From assembly GCA_004294855.1 (NCBI GenBank), contig SHOI01000002.1, positions 9,850-66,969 on the forward strand: a stretch of DNA of 57,120 nucleotides. The letters run 5' to 3'. Source of the DNA: Sphaerochaeta sp. Its GTDB lineage: Bacteria; Spirochaetota; Spirochaetia; Sphaerochaetales; Sphaerochaetaceae. Below the pieces are notes generated by a model that searched no databases, was not told the origin of the DNA, and was given only the letters and a program-made list of their open reading frames with translations. Every line of letters starts with the position of its first letter. The first letter of the stretch is position 1. The position numbers and the translations under genes were made by a program. Below, piece after piece: positions 16,224 to 24,374 of the stretch.

Positions 16224-17963
16224 ATGCCCATTGCCCGCCTGAATCCGCTGGTGGCGCAACGCATCGCCGCCGGCGAGGTCATTGAACGTCCATCATCGGT
16301 CATCCGGGAGTTGATCGACAACAGTCTTGATGCAGGGTCCACCGCGATCACCGTCTCGGTGACCGAGGGGGGAATCGAAGAGATGCGAGTCCTCGATGAT
16401 GGGAGCGGAATCGCCAAGGACGATCTTCCCTTGCTCGGCGAAAGCCATGCAACGAGCAAAATCAGAGATTTGGATGACCTGTATCACATCACCAGCATGG
16501 GCTTCCGCGGTGAAGCCCTTTACTCGATCGCTGCGGTCAGCTCGATCACAATCGCCTCCAACGGATATGAGATAACGATCGATAATGGTAAACGTGGAGA
16601 GATTCTTTCATCAACGACCGCTTCAGGCACGCTCGTCATCGTGAAAGACCTTTTTGGCGAACTTCCCGCCCGCCGACAATTTCTTAAACGGGCGGCTACG
16701 GAAGCCGCGATGGTTCGAACGGTTTTACAGGAGAAAGCCCTTGCGTACCCGAACGTTGCGTTCAAGCTCATCGTCGATGGTTCTCTTCGCCTCAATCTGC
16801 CGGTCACCACGGCGAAAGATCGGGTTGTCGACGTGCTGACAATCAGTCAACGGGTCGTCAAGGAAGAGCTGATCGAACTATTGGATGACCACGGGCGGTT
16901 CAGCCTCTATGCCGTAGCTTCCTCCGCCGCCTTGTGGAGAAGCGACCGCTCCCACATCAAGATCTTCGTAAATAAGCGACCGGTTGATGAGTATGCCCTT
17001 GTTCAAGCGGTAACCTACGGCTATTCCAATCTCCTGCCCGGTGGATCGTTTCCCTACTGCTATCTCTTTATCACGATCGATCCGAGCCTGGTCGATTTCA
17101 ATATCCATCCAACCAAACGGGAGGTACGCCTTCGCAACAAGGCGGAGATCCACCACCGGGTGGTCCGGATGATCTCCTCTCAGGTCAGACGGCCCATTCC
17201 CCGGCTCCAGGAAAAAAAAGAGAGCCCCTCCCCCACGCTCTTTGAAGAGAAAAATGATCATCTTCGAACCCGTTCAACGGTCGGTGAACGCTCATTCACC
17301 TATACGCCGAAGGAACAAATCGATCCTTCCTGGTTCGCCAAAGCACGGGAAGCATTGAAAGAGCCCGCCTTCGAGACGAAGCGAACCGATGAAGAGGCGG
17401 ATATCTGGACCCTCCGGCAAAGCGATGAGACCTTCACCTACCTCGGTCAGGCGTTCAACCTCTTTTTAATCGCACAAAAGGGCGACGATCTTTTTCTGGT
17501 CGATCAACACGCCGCCCACGAGCGAATCCTGTATGATCAGGTACGAGCAAAACAGCCAATTCAAAACCTGATGATTCCCATCGTCTTCGAGGTGGAGCGG
17601 TCGATCGACGAGTACCTGATGTCAAACCTCGACAGCTATCTCAATCTGGGAATCAAACTCAGGAAGGTCGAAGACCTTGTCTGGGAACTGCTCGGCGTTC
17701 CCGCCCTTTATCGGACGATCGAGCATGAAGTCATCGCCTTTCTGCAGACGATGCGGGGGGAACCGAGCGAGATTGAAAAAGGGCTTTATTCGGTCGTTGC
17801 ATGCCATGCTGCGATTAAAGCGGGAGATCGCATCGACTCCACCGCCGCGACGGAGCTTCTGAAAAGCGTCTTTGCCCTTGAAGAGCCGATCTGCCCCCAT
17901 GGCCGAACCTTCGTCATTCGCTTGAATAAGGATGATTTGATGACCTCGGTCGGTCGAACCTAA
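16224..17963 (+). CDS. mutL: DNA mismatch repair protein MutL
   Basis: MutL links mismatch recognition by MutS to strand incision. The N-terminal GHKL ATPase is complete: RIAAGEVIERPSSVIRELID, NSLDAG (Mg-binding Asn), DDGSGI and GFRGEALYSIAAV. The C-terminal domain has the endonuclease motif region DQHAAHERILYDQ, then ACHAAIKAGD and CPHGRTF, so this is the nicking type found in bacteria without MutH. In the DQHA(x)2E(x)4E motif the last Glu is Asp. ATG 16224 matches the usual MutL N-terminus (MPIxxL), giving 579 residues; an ATG at 16209 with a better ribosome site would add five. The gene is tightly packed after the FecR-like gene, so it is probably co-transcribed with envelope genes. Confidence 0.95.
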   Translation: MPIARLNPLVAQRIAAGEVIERPSSVIRELIDNSLDAGSTAITVSVTEGGIEEMRVLDDGSGIAKDDLPLLGESHATSKIRDLDDLYHITSMGFRGEALYSIAAVSSITIASNGYEITIDNGKRGEILSSTTASGTLVIVKDLFGELPARRQFLKRAATEAAMVRTVLQEKALAYPNVAFKLIVDGSLRLNLPVTTAKDRVVDVLTISQRVVKEELIELLDDHGRFSLYAVASSAALWRSDRSHIKIFVNKRPVDEYALVQAVTYGYSNLLPGGSFPYCYLFITIDPSLVDFNIHPTKREVRLRNKAEIHHRVVRMISSQVRRPIPRLQEKKESPSPTLFEEKNDHLRTRSTVGERSFTYTPKEQIDPSWFAKAREALKEPAFETKRTDEEADIWTLRQSDETFTYLGQAFNLFLIAQKGDDLFLVDQHAAHERILYDQVRAKQPIQNLMIPIVFEVERSIDEYLMSNLDSYLNLGIKLRKVEDLVWELLGVPALYRTIEHEVIAFLQTMRGEPSEIEKGLYSVVACHAAIKAGDRIDSTAATELLKSVFALEEPICPHGRTFVIRLNKDDLMTSVGRT

Positions 17964-18580
17964 AGAGTGACCCGAACGATCGTCGCCCCCTGATCGAAGG
18001 CAAGGTAAAACTCATGATCGTCGGGAGCGAAGATGTAACTCTCCCCTTCCGCAAGATCAACATGGTCATTCCCCACTTGAAGCGTTGCACTCCGGTTCAT
18101 CACCAGTGTCCGGGCATCACTGTCAAATGACCCCCATTGGAGGGGATCGACGGTGGTGTTCGGTGAGCGGACCGGAAAGGAATAATCGATCGTCTTTCCC
18201 TGTTCATTGAGAATCACCATTGAATACATCCCTTCGGTGAGGGTGTTTCCCTTCCCCATCGATAGCGGTCCGACGGTGAACCGTCCCTGTTTATCGCGCT
18301 TTACCGAGACGACCCAGCGGGAAGTCTTATCGGGGGTGGAGACTTGCACCTCCAACACGGAATCATCGCTTGTTACTTCAAAGCTCACTGTAAGGATTGA
18401 GGCACTCGCTCCTTCAGGGAGAAAGTACAGCGCCGAGAGAGACGATTCGACATTCAAAACGTCGAACTCCTCCCCTTTGCACCCGCCAACACTGAAAACA
18501 ACGAAGAAGATCAGAAAAAGACAGAACAGTTTATGAGAGACGAGCTTGCTGAGATAAGAATGATCTGACCGGGTTTGCAT
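17960..18580 (-). CDS. putative lipoprotein of unknown function
   Basis: This protein of about 206 residues carries a hydrophobic leader ending FVVFSVGGC, a lipobox, so the mature protein should start at that Cys as a lipoprotein. The mature part is beta-rich with an opening CKGEEFDVLNVESSLSALYFLPEG and an internal GGAS-free, Ser/Thr-rich region; no family is recognised. The start is uncertain: ATG 18580 (or 18586) lies 50 nt inside the end of the upstream acyltransferase gene and lacks a clear ribosome site, but no later ATG precedes the leader. It converges on mutL with a 4-nt overlap of the stop codons. Probably the last gene of the minus-strand run beginning with the PyrD-like gene. Confidence 0.6.
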   Translation of the reverse strand: MQTRSDHSYLSKLVSHKLFCLFLIFFVVFSVGGCKGEEFDVLNVESSLSALYFLPEGASASILTVSFEVTSDDSVLEVQVSTPDKTSRWVVSVKRDKQGRFTVGPLSMGKGNTLTEGMYSMVILNEQGKTIDYSFPVRSPNTTVDPLQWGSFDSDARTLVMNRSATLQVGNDHVDLAEGESYIFAPDDHEFYLAFDQGATIVRVTL

Positions 18581-19664
18581 ATGCATTAAGGGCAAAGTCT
18601 CGAACCTCCTCTCGACGGAATGCAAAGCGACGCAAGAATGTCTCATGATTGAAATCACGATACTGTTCGGCGAATGTCGTGGTGTTGTTTACATGATCAT
18701 ACGCGAAATAATTGGTTGGCCAAAGCTTGTAGTTGAGATGAATCTGTCGATCGATTTCATTGGCCACTTCCTCGGGTGTGTGATACTCAGCCTCGGTCAA
18801 CGGTGTGCCGAAGGCGATATGAATTCGACCCTTGAACCCTTTCAAGCCTTTATTCATCGAAATCACATCCTCATACGGACGTTTATCGCTTTGTTTGCGG
18901 AGTTGTTCCGCTGCTTTATTCACATCCAGAGGATCGTACTCATAGCTGACCGCTACCGGAACGATGCGCGACAGCTTGATCACTTCACTGAAACTGACGC
19001 CTTTCCTTTTCTGGGACAGATGAAGCATCTTGATGATGGCGGGGTTTGTTTCATCGATTCCGTCCTTGCTCCTCCCGCTTTTTTGGGCGACCCAGATCGA
19101 TTGGTTTCGCTCGCTGATCGATTCGACGAAGTATGCGGAAAGGCGTAATGACTCAAGGTATTTCTCCCTCAGCGGAAGGGTACGTTTGACGACGATCCCC
19201 CCGTTCAGCTTGAAGAGATCGGTGACAAACTGGTTCGTCAGCAGGTTGTCGCCAATCGCCATCTCCATCAACATTTGATCCGCTTGGGCGAGCGCAAGAT
19301 CGATCAAGGCGCAATCGAGAATGATGTCGCGGTGGTTGGAGACGTACAAGTATGCTTGATCATTCGCAAGCTTCTCTGTCCCGCTGTGGGTAAATGCCGT
19401 TACCGATTTTTCCACGATCTTCGGAAGAAAGAATCCGGCGGTGATCGTGCGTTGAAACTCCTCGTACGTGGTGACGTGATCAAGCAGGGAGACGATGTGT
19501 TTCACCGACTCCTGAAGGGCAAGGCGTTCATCATTCGTCCGCGGCGGATCCAGCATAGCGATAAACTGGGCAATTGCCTTCTCATGAGCTTTGACCCGCT
19601 CTACCGCATCCAACACGTCTTGGCCGCGATAGGGGGCAATATCACGATAGGAATTGATATCCAT
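18531..19664 (-). CDS. PlsC-like glycerol-phosphate acyltransferase family protein
   Basis: This 377-residue cytoplasmic or peripheral membrane protein contains an acyltransferase core. YVSNHRDIILDCALID (around residues 107-122) holds the catalytic His with an Asp five residues further on, one more than in the usual HxxxxD. GGIVVKRTLP and IWVAQKSGRSKDG correspond to the downstream substrate-binding blocks (the latter replacing PEGTRS). Such long variants are annotated as 1-acylglycerol-3-phosphate acyltransferases, but their substrates are not well defined. The ATG lies four nt from the stop of the upstream PyrD-like gene (AGGA present), so the two are an operon. One of three acyltransferase-fold proteins in the window. 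Confidence 0.75.
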   Translation of the reverse strand: MDINSYRDIAPYRGQDVLDAVERVKAHEKAIAQFIAMLDPPRTNDERLALQESVKHIVSLLDHVTTYEEFQRTITAGFFLPKIVEKSVTAFTHSGTEKLANDQAYLYVSNHRDIILDCALIDLALAQADQMLMEMAIGDNLLTNQFVTDLFKLNGGIVVKRTLPLREKYLESLRLSAYFVESISERNQSIWVAQKSGRSKDGIDETNPAIIKMLHLSQKRKGVSFSEVIKLSRIVPVAVSYEYDPLDVNKAAEQLRKQSDKRPYEDVISMNKGLKGFKGRIHIAFGTPLTEAEYHTPEEVANEIDRQIHLNYKLWPTNYFAYDHVNNTTTFAEQYRDFNHETFLRRFAFRREEVRDFALNAYANPVRSFLSQQARLS

Positions 19665-19667
19665 CTT

Positions 19668-20660
19668 TTACATCCTTTGGGCCTCGAGCATCGTTTTGAG
19701 GTATTGAACTCGAATCCACTCGGAACCGTCCGCCTTGTACTTCTTGGCAAGCTTCCCGCGGAACGCCTCGATATCCTTAAATCCATGCTTCTTCATCCAC
19801 ACTTCAAGATCCCCGAGCATCTTCGCGACACTGTCCACCCCCTCCTTCATGAGGACGGAGCACAGTTGAACCGCTTTCGCACCTGCGAGAAGCAGTTTGA
19901 CGGCGGTGTCGGCGCTGTGGATTCCCGTCGCGCCGATGAGGTCGTACCGAACCTCTTCACTCATCAAGCCGACCCACCTGAGGGTAAGGGCATATTCATC
20001 TTTGCTACTGATCATCTGCGCTTGGGTTATCTTCATGTGCTCAATATCGATGTCGGGACTGTAGAAGCGGTTGAACAGAACGACCCCGTCCACCTCCTCT
20101 TCATCGAAGCGACGAAGCAGATTCGCCAATGAGGAATAGGCGCACCCGATCTTCAGACTGAGCGGGACATCAATCGACTTCCGGGCGGAGCGGACCAGTT
20201 GGAGAAACTCCTTTTCCATCTCCCTGCCCTCTGTTTCAGGATCGGCAGCAACCACATAGTAGTTCAATTCAATCGCATCCGCTCCGAGATCGATGAAGCG
20301 TTTTGCATATTCCAGCCATGTTCCATCCCGGTAGCAGTTGATCGAAGCGATGACCGGGATGGCAAGGCTCTTCTTGGCCCCTTCAAGCAAGCCCAGGTAT
20401 GCATCGATCTGTTGTTCCATCGAGGTGGCTTTCACGAACTCATAGCCATCGGTATGGCCAAGGTAGCTTTCGGCATCTTTGAGGGCGGTCATACCGTCAA
20501 GCTCGATCTGCTCTTCGAAGATCGATTTCAGGACAACGGCGCCAAGGCCGGCATCTTCCAATCGTTTCAGGGAATCCAGTGATGCGGTCAACGGGCCTGA
20601 AGCTGCTACGAAGGGGTTCCTGATCGGTAATCCAAGGTAAGTACTGGACAAATCTGCCAT
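19668..20660 (-). CDS. dihydroorotate dehydrogenase-like flavoprotein
   Basis: This 330-residue TIM-barrel protein resembles class 1 dihydroorotate dehydrogenase: LSSTYLGLPIRNPFVAASGPLT at the start, SLKIGC near residue 180, and GATGIHSADTAVKLLLAGAKAVQLCS near residue 265 for FMN phosphate binding. At the usual catalytic loop (NxSCPN in class 1A) the sequence reads ELNYYVVAADPETEG, with no Cys or Ser at the expected place. It may therefore not use dihydroorotate. Similar 'PyrD-like' proteins occur in spirochaetes and Bacteroidetes. GAGGAG upstream of ATG 20660 sets the start. It leads a minus-strand run into the acyltransferase and lipoprotein genes, and a palindromic promoter region lies upstream. 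Confidence 0.75.
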   Translation of the reverse strand: MADLSSTYLGLPIRNPFVAASGPLTASLDSLKRLEDAGLGAVVLKSIFEEQIELDGMTALKDAESYLGHTDGYEFVKATSMEQQIDAYLGLLEGAKKSLAIPVIASINCYRDGTWLEYAKRFIDLGADAIELNYYVVAADPETEGREMEKEFLQLVRSARKSIDVPLSLKIGCAYSSLANLLRRFDEEEVDGVVLFNRFYSPDIDIEHMKITQAQMISSKDEYALTLRWVGLMSEEVRYDLIGATGIHSADTAVKLLLAGAKAVQLCSVLMKEGVDSVAKMLGDLEVWMKKHGFKDIEAFRGKLAKKYKADGSEWIRVQYLKTMLEAQRM

Positions 20661-20704
20661 CGGGTATCTTCTCCTCAATCCAAAGGTATTCATCAAACCA
20701 AGAC

Positions 20705-20729
20705 GGGGCAAGTATACCATACCTGCCCC
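20705..20729 (-). terminator. hairpin after lrp overlapping a -10 for the PyrD-like gene
   Basis: On the minus strand GGGGCAGGTAT pairs with ATACTTGCCCC (one G-U) around GGT, just after the Lrp gene. No T run follows, so it is a poor terminator. The same bases include TGG-TATACT (minus 20716-20711), an extended -10 for the PyrD-like gene, so it may be an operator palindrome instead. Confidence 0.45.
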
Positions 20730-20750
20730 GATTCCTCTACCCGGTTTCGC

Positions 20751-21218
20751 TCAGAGCACGTATGGAATTCGGTAGTTTGCCGATTGATAGACTACGAATG
20801 TTTCGACTTCCAGAACCTCGCTCATCTTGGAAAGCTCTTCTTTGAAAAAATCGAGCAGACTCAGATCCTCTTCTTCGCTGAGAACCAGTTGGACGATAAG
20901 ATCGTAACGCCCCGTCACCACAACGGAAGAGATGACACCGCGCAACGTGCAAAACTCCTTTGCTTTTCGTTCCAGATCGAGCGTTGACAGTTTCACTCCC
21001 ATGAAGACGACTTGGAGACCGGGAATCATTTCGGAGCGGATCAGACCGGAGATCTGGAGGACTTCTTCATCAATCAGCTTGTTGACGCGCGAACGAACGG
21101 TGTTCTCGGTGATGCTCAACTCATCGGCGATTGCACTGAAGGGCTTCCGTCCGTCGATGAGTTGCCGAAGAATCGCTTTGTTCGTCTCATCCATTTTTAT
21201 TTTCATAAGCTTATCCAT
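20751..21218 (-). CDS. Lrp/AsnC-family transcriptional regulator
   Basis: This 155-residue protein has the Lrp/AsnC layout. An N-terminal helix-turn-helix (about residues 10-60: ILRQLIDGRKPFSAIADELSITENTVRSRVNKLIDEEVL) is followed by a ligand-binding RAM domain with the GRYDLIVQLVLSEEEDLSLLDFF block. These regulators sense amino acids and form octamers. The ATG overlaps the end of serC by 8 nt, so it belongs to the serine-synthesis operon. That makes control of serine or related amino-acid genes, including its own operon, a reasonable inference. The specific effector is unknown. Confidence 0.88.
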   Translation of the reverse strand: MDKLMKIKMDETNKAILRQLIDGRKPFSAIADELSITENTVRSRVNKLIDEEVLQISGLIRSEMIPGLQVVFMGVKLSTLDLERKAKEFCTLRGVISSVVVTGRYDLIVQLVLSEEEDLSLLDFFKEELSKMSEVLEVETFVVYQSANYRIPYVL

Positions 21219-22293
21219 GACGCGTCTCAAACTCACGCATAAATTGGGCGAGCGCTTCAACGGCGGCAGGCTCAAGCGAGTTGTACAGGCTTGCCCGCAG
21301 TCCGCCCACCGAACGGTGTCCTTTCAGGCCGAGCATCCCCTCTTTCTTCGATTCCTTGATGAACAGCTCCTCCAATTCCTCGCCGGGAAGGCGGAACACC
21401 ACGTTCATCGTCGAGCGATAGCTCGGGTCGACGGGGCTGCGATAGAAGGAAGAGGAGTCGATCACATCATAGATGAGGCTGCTCTTTGTTTCAGCCCGCT
21501 TGGCCATTCCCTCGATTCCGCCGTGGCTCTCGATCCATTTAAGTACAAGGTTCACCACCCAGATGGCGAAGACCGGCGGGGTATTCGCCAGCCCCTTGTT
21601 CTTTCCATGGAGAGCGTAATCAAGATAGGACGGAAGATTGGGATTCTGCTTTTCCAGGAGTTCTTTCTTATAGAGCACGAAGGCGGCTCCGGCCGGACCA
21701 AGGTTCTTTTGAACTCCGCCGAAAATCATTCCAAATTGATTAACGTCGAAAGGACGGCTGAAGATGTCGCTGGACATATCGGCAATCAGGGGAACCGAAT
21801 CGGTTTTGGGAAACTCTTTATATTCAATACCCCCGATCGTCTCGTTGGAACAAAGATAGAGATAGCTCAAACTCGGATCGACCCTAAGAGTCTCCATCTT
21901 CGGAAGAGTCGTATAGCCGCTCTCTTTCCCGTCCCACACGACATCGATATCTCCAAGTTTCTTTGCGTCGATCAGCGCTTTTTCCGACCACGATCCGCTG
22001 TTGATATACCCCGCCTTTCCACCCTGAGGCAGAAAGTTTATCGGTACCATGGAGAATTGCAGGGTTGCTCCACCTCCGAGAAAGTAGAAATCGAACTCAT
22101 CACCCGCCCCGATGAGGCGTTTGAAGAGCGCGAGCGTTTCATCGTACATCTCTTCAAACATCCCGCCGCGGTGGCTGGTTTCAATCATCGACAGTCCGTT
22201 GCCCTTGTAGTCGACCAACTCCTCCTGTACCTGCTTCAGCACCTCAAGCGGCAATACACTCGGGCCGGCAAAAAAGTTTTTCTTGCGCTCCAT
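21211..22293 (-). CDS. serC: phosphoserine aminotransferase
   Basis: This 360-residue PLP enzyme converts 3-phosphohydroxypyruvate and glutamate to phosphoserine, the second step of serine synthesis; the family also serves pyridoxal phosphate synthesis. It begins RKKNFFAGPSVLPLEVLKQVQEE, and the segment GMIFGGVQKNLGPAGAAFVL carries the PLP-binding Lys. The C-terminal GLKGHRSVGGLRASLYNSL matches SerC phosphate-binding residues. Its ATG overlaps the stop of the upstream SerA-like gene (TGATG), and its stop overlaps the Lrp gene, giving an operon SerA-like, SerC, Lrp. No serB is seen in the window. Confidence 0.95.
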   Translation of the reverse strand: MERKKNFFAGPSVLPLEVLKQVQEELVDYKGNGLSMIETSHRGGMFEEMYDETLALFKRLIGAGDEFDFYFLGGGATLQFSMVPINFLPQGGKAGYINSGSWSEKALIDAKKLGDIDVVWDGKESGYTTLPKMETLRVDPSLSYLYLCSNETIGGIEYKEFPKTDSVPLIADMSSDIFSRPFDVNQFGMIFGGVQKNLGPAGAAFVLYKKELLEKQNPNLPSYLDYALHGKNKGLANTPPVFAIWVVNLVLKWIESHGGIEGMAKRAETKSSLIYDVIDSSSFYRSPVDPSYRSTMNVVFRLPGEELEELFIKESKKEGMLGLKGHRSVGGLRASLYNSLEPAAVEALAQFMREFETRHG

Positions 22294-23177
22294 CAGATAA
22301 TTCCTCCTTCCAGCAGTTCTTTGATGATATTGAATGTTTCCTGACCGATTCGTCCCAGATTCTCCACGCTGTTCGCCCCGACATGAGGAGTGAAGGTAAC
22401 CCGCTCGCAATCAAGAAGCGGATAATCGCCCGCCGGGGGATCGGTTGGGTAGACATCGGTGCAGTACCAGGATACCGAACCGCCTTTCAAGGCTTTGGCC
22501 ATATAGTCGGCATCCACGCAGAGCGCCCGTCCGGTGTTGATGACCACCGGCTTTTTCTTGCAGTGGCTGAGCAGCTCTTCGTTGACAAGGTTCGTCGTTT
22601 CATTGGTCAGCGGAAGGTGCAGAGAGATATAATCGGCGTTCTCAACCGCGATTTCGGCACTCGGAAGCATCTTTGCAAACTGATGGGTAGTTACATACTT
22701 ATCGTATGCAACGACGTTCATTCCGAATGCCTGAGCCCGCTCGGCGACTTTGCAGGCGATATTCCCCATACCGAGGAGGCAGAGGGTTTTCCCGTACAGC
22801 TCGGTGCGTTTGAGATTCTTCAGCCAATTACCCCCTTTCATCCCCTGGTGGTATTCGATCAGGTTGCAGGGAACACTGATCATCAACGCCATCGTCAATT
22901 CGGCCACGGCGATCGAGGAGGAGGTTGGAGTATTTCGTACCACGATGCCTTTACTGAGCGCATATTCGGTGTCGATGTTGTCCACACCCACTCCGCCGCG
23001 GATGATCACCTTCAGGTTCGGGGCGCCGTCGATGTACTCTTTGGTACATTTCGTTTTCGAGCGGACCAGAACGACATTCGCTTCGGAAAGACGATTGTGG
23101 TCGGTGGTGACTTCTCCAAAAACGGAGAGCCTGCCGGGCAGGGAAGCATCGAAGGCGTCCGCGACAAGTATCAGCAT
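22293..23177 (-). CDS. serA: D-3-phosphoglycerate dehydrogenase-like protein
   Basis: This 294-residue member of the D-2-hydroxyacid dehydrogenase family probably oxidises 3-phosphoglycerate for serine synthesis, given its place directly before serC. The NAD motif is GMGNIA, the catalytic Arg sits in NTGRALCVDAD, and the catalytic His in TPHVGANS. At the position of the catalytic Glu (DVFPTEP in typical enzymes) this protein has DVYPTDPP, an Asp. It lacks a C-terminal ACT domain, so serine feedback of the usual type is not expected. AAGGAG before ATG 23177 supports that start; a GTG three codons earlier is possible. Another 2-hydroxyacid substrate remains possible. Confidence 0.82.
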   Translation of the reverse strand: MLILVADAFDASLPGRLSVFGEVTTDHNRLSEANVVLVRSKTKCTKEYIDGAPNLKVIIRGGVGVDNIDTEYALSKGIVVRNTPTSSSIAVAELTMALMISVPCNLIEYHQGMKGGNWLKNLKRTELYGKTLCLLGMGNIACKVAERAQAFGMNVVAYDKYVTTHQFAKMLPSAEIAVENADYISLHLPLTNETTNLVNEELLSHCKKKPVVINTGRALCVDADYMAKALKGGSVSWYCTDVYPTDPPAGDYPLLDCERVTFTPHVGANSVENLGRIGQETFNIIKELLEGGII

Positions 23178-23282
23178 AAGAAACACTCCTTACAGGATAT
23201 TTCCGGCACGATCCGGATTGGATGCCATTCTAGCGCATTTTGGGAATTTGTTCAAAGCCTTTAGAGAAATATTTATTGATTA

Positions 23283-23300
23283 ACCGTAAAAATATACGGT
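23283..23300 (-). promoter_or_regulatory. inverted repeat upstream of the serine operon
   Basis: ACCGT and ACGGT flank eight A/T bases (23288-23295) about 105 nt upstream of the SerA-like start. The A/T spacer could hold a -10 (minus strand TATATT). An operator for the operon's own Lrp is a guess. Confidence 0.35.
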
Positions 23301-23340
23301 ATTTTTGTTATTTACCTAACAAATTGCGCTATATAATGAG

Positions 23341-23367
23341 AAAACCGGCAACTTTTAAAGCTGCCGG
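23341..23367 (-). terminator. terminator of rpsU
   Basis: On the minus strand CCGGCA...TGCCGG with an inner CTTT/AAAG forms a hairpin followed by TTTTCTC, 20 nt after the S21 stop codon. Confidence 0.8.
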
Positions 23368-23386
23368 CGGTAACACCAACTTGGTA

Positions 23387-23596
23387 TCAGTAGCCTTTGG
23401 AGCTGTATTGCTTCCGGGCTTTTTTCATCTGCTTGCGAGCAAGTGCTTTCTTTTTCCTGTTCAGGAGGGTGGAGGGCTTTTCAAAGTATTCACGACGTTT
23501 GTATTCGCGAATGATCCCCTCTTTCTCGACCATGCGCTTAAATCGCTTGATTGATTTTTCGAGCGGCTCGTTTTCGTCTACTCGGACGTATGCCAT
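23387..23596 (-). CDS. rpsU: 30S ribosomal protein S21
   Basis: This 69-residue basic protein is ribosomal protein S21, a small-subunit protein near the anti-Shine-Dalgarno region of 16S rRNA. The opening [20 protein letters not shown] and the [20 protein letters not shown] block are diagnostic, and the Lys/Arg-rich tail is normal. It is a single-gene unit: a TTGACA -35 lies upstream (minus 23675-23670), though the matching -10 is poor, and a terminator follows. S21 matters for initiation on messages with Shine-Dalgarno sites, worth noting because this window also shows many apparently leaderless genes. Confidence 0.96.
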   Translation of the reverse strand: MAYVRVDENEPLEKSIKRFKRMVEKEGIIREYKRREYFEKPSTLLNRKKKALARKQMKKARKQYSSKGY

Positions 23597-23687
23597 GTTT
23601 TCGTATCACCACCTTTCCCGATTACTGGGTTCGTCTTATGGATGAAGATTGCAATAAATCCGCTCATCGTGTCAAGGAGCAAAGGAA

Positions 23688-24260
23688 TCACCGGATATCG
23701 GAACTGAACCTCACCACCATGTGAACCACCGCTTCCTTGCCGCTTTGATTGGAAATCGAATGTTCGATGTCGGCGTGGTACATCAGGAAGTCTCCCGGTT
23801 TGAGGTGAGCGGAGTTCTCCCCTGCCCGGACATCGACCGAGCCTTTGAAGACCGTCAGATACTCCTGGCTACCGGCGACATGAGGCTCGCTTGCAAGGGT
23901 CGAGTTCGGCTCGAAGGTAAGGAGGTACATCTCCAGTTCTTCCACGGAAGACAGGGGGCTGAGGATTTTGATCGTGATCCCGTCCTTCCGCTTCTCGAGT
24001 TTCGATCCGTCATCGGAAGCGGGATTGAGCGAAAACACCCTTGTCGGTTCATCAACTCCTTCCAAAAGGTCGTTCAATTCGACATTCAGCCCTTTGGCGA
24101 TCTTCCATACCGTGGCAACGGTGGGATTCACCTTGTCGCTTTCGATTTGACTGAGCATCGCTTTGGAAACGCCGCTTCGCTCACTCAAGACATTGAGGGT
24201 AAGCTTGCGAGCCGTTCGAATTCGCTGAATGTTTTTACCGATCATCGGAGGGGTTTGCAT
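23688..24260 (-). CDS. XRE-family regulator with cupin domain
   Basis: This 190-residue protein joins an XRE helix-turn-helix (about residues 8-62: RKLTLNVLSERSGVSKAMLSQIESDK, then PTVATVWKIAKGL) to a C-terminal cupin sensor domain. The cupin's EPHVAGSQEYLTVFKGSVDVRAG and PGDFLMYHADIEHSI blocks hold likely ligand or metal residues. Such regulators control amino-acid or polyamine catabolism in response to a small ligand. It is divergent from the threonine dehydrogenase/Kbl operon, and two matched 16-bp sites lie on the promoter between them, so it most likely regulates that operon and itself. AAGGAG seven nt upstream supports the start. Confidence 0.88.
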   Translation of the reverse strand: MQTPPMIGKNIQRIRTARKLTLNVLSERSGVSKAMLSQIESDKVNPTVATVWKIAKGLNVELNDLLEGVDEPTRVFSLNPASDDGSKLEKRKDGITIKILSPLSSVEELEMYLLTFEPNSTLASEPHVAGSQEYLTVFKGSVDVRAGENSAHLKPGDFLMYHADIEHSISNQSGKEAVVHMVVRFSSDIR

Positions 24261-24277
24261 CGGGAACTCCTTATAAA

Positions 24278-24312
24278 GTTTGACATACTAAACCCTGTTC
24301 AATATACTGAAC
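24278..24312 (+). promoter_or_regulatory. consensus promoter with paired operators before tdh-kbl
   Basis: TTGACA (24280-24285) and TATACT (24303-24308) are 17 nt apart, a near-ideal promoter toward tdh. Two 16-bp sites fit GTTNNANATACTNAAC: 24278-24293 over the -35 and 24297-24312 over the -10, 19 bp apart centre to centre, so on the same helix face within two bases. This is the likely operator of the divergent XRE-cupin regulator, acting as a repressor. Confidence 0.7.
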
Positions 24313-24374
24313 CTGCTTACAGATTGTAAAAGCACGCTCCGTTCCTGTCAAGAAACAAGCGGAAGGGAGGAGAA

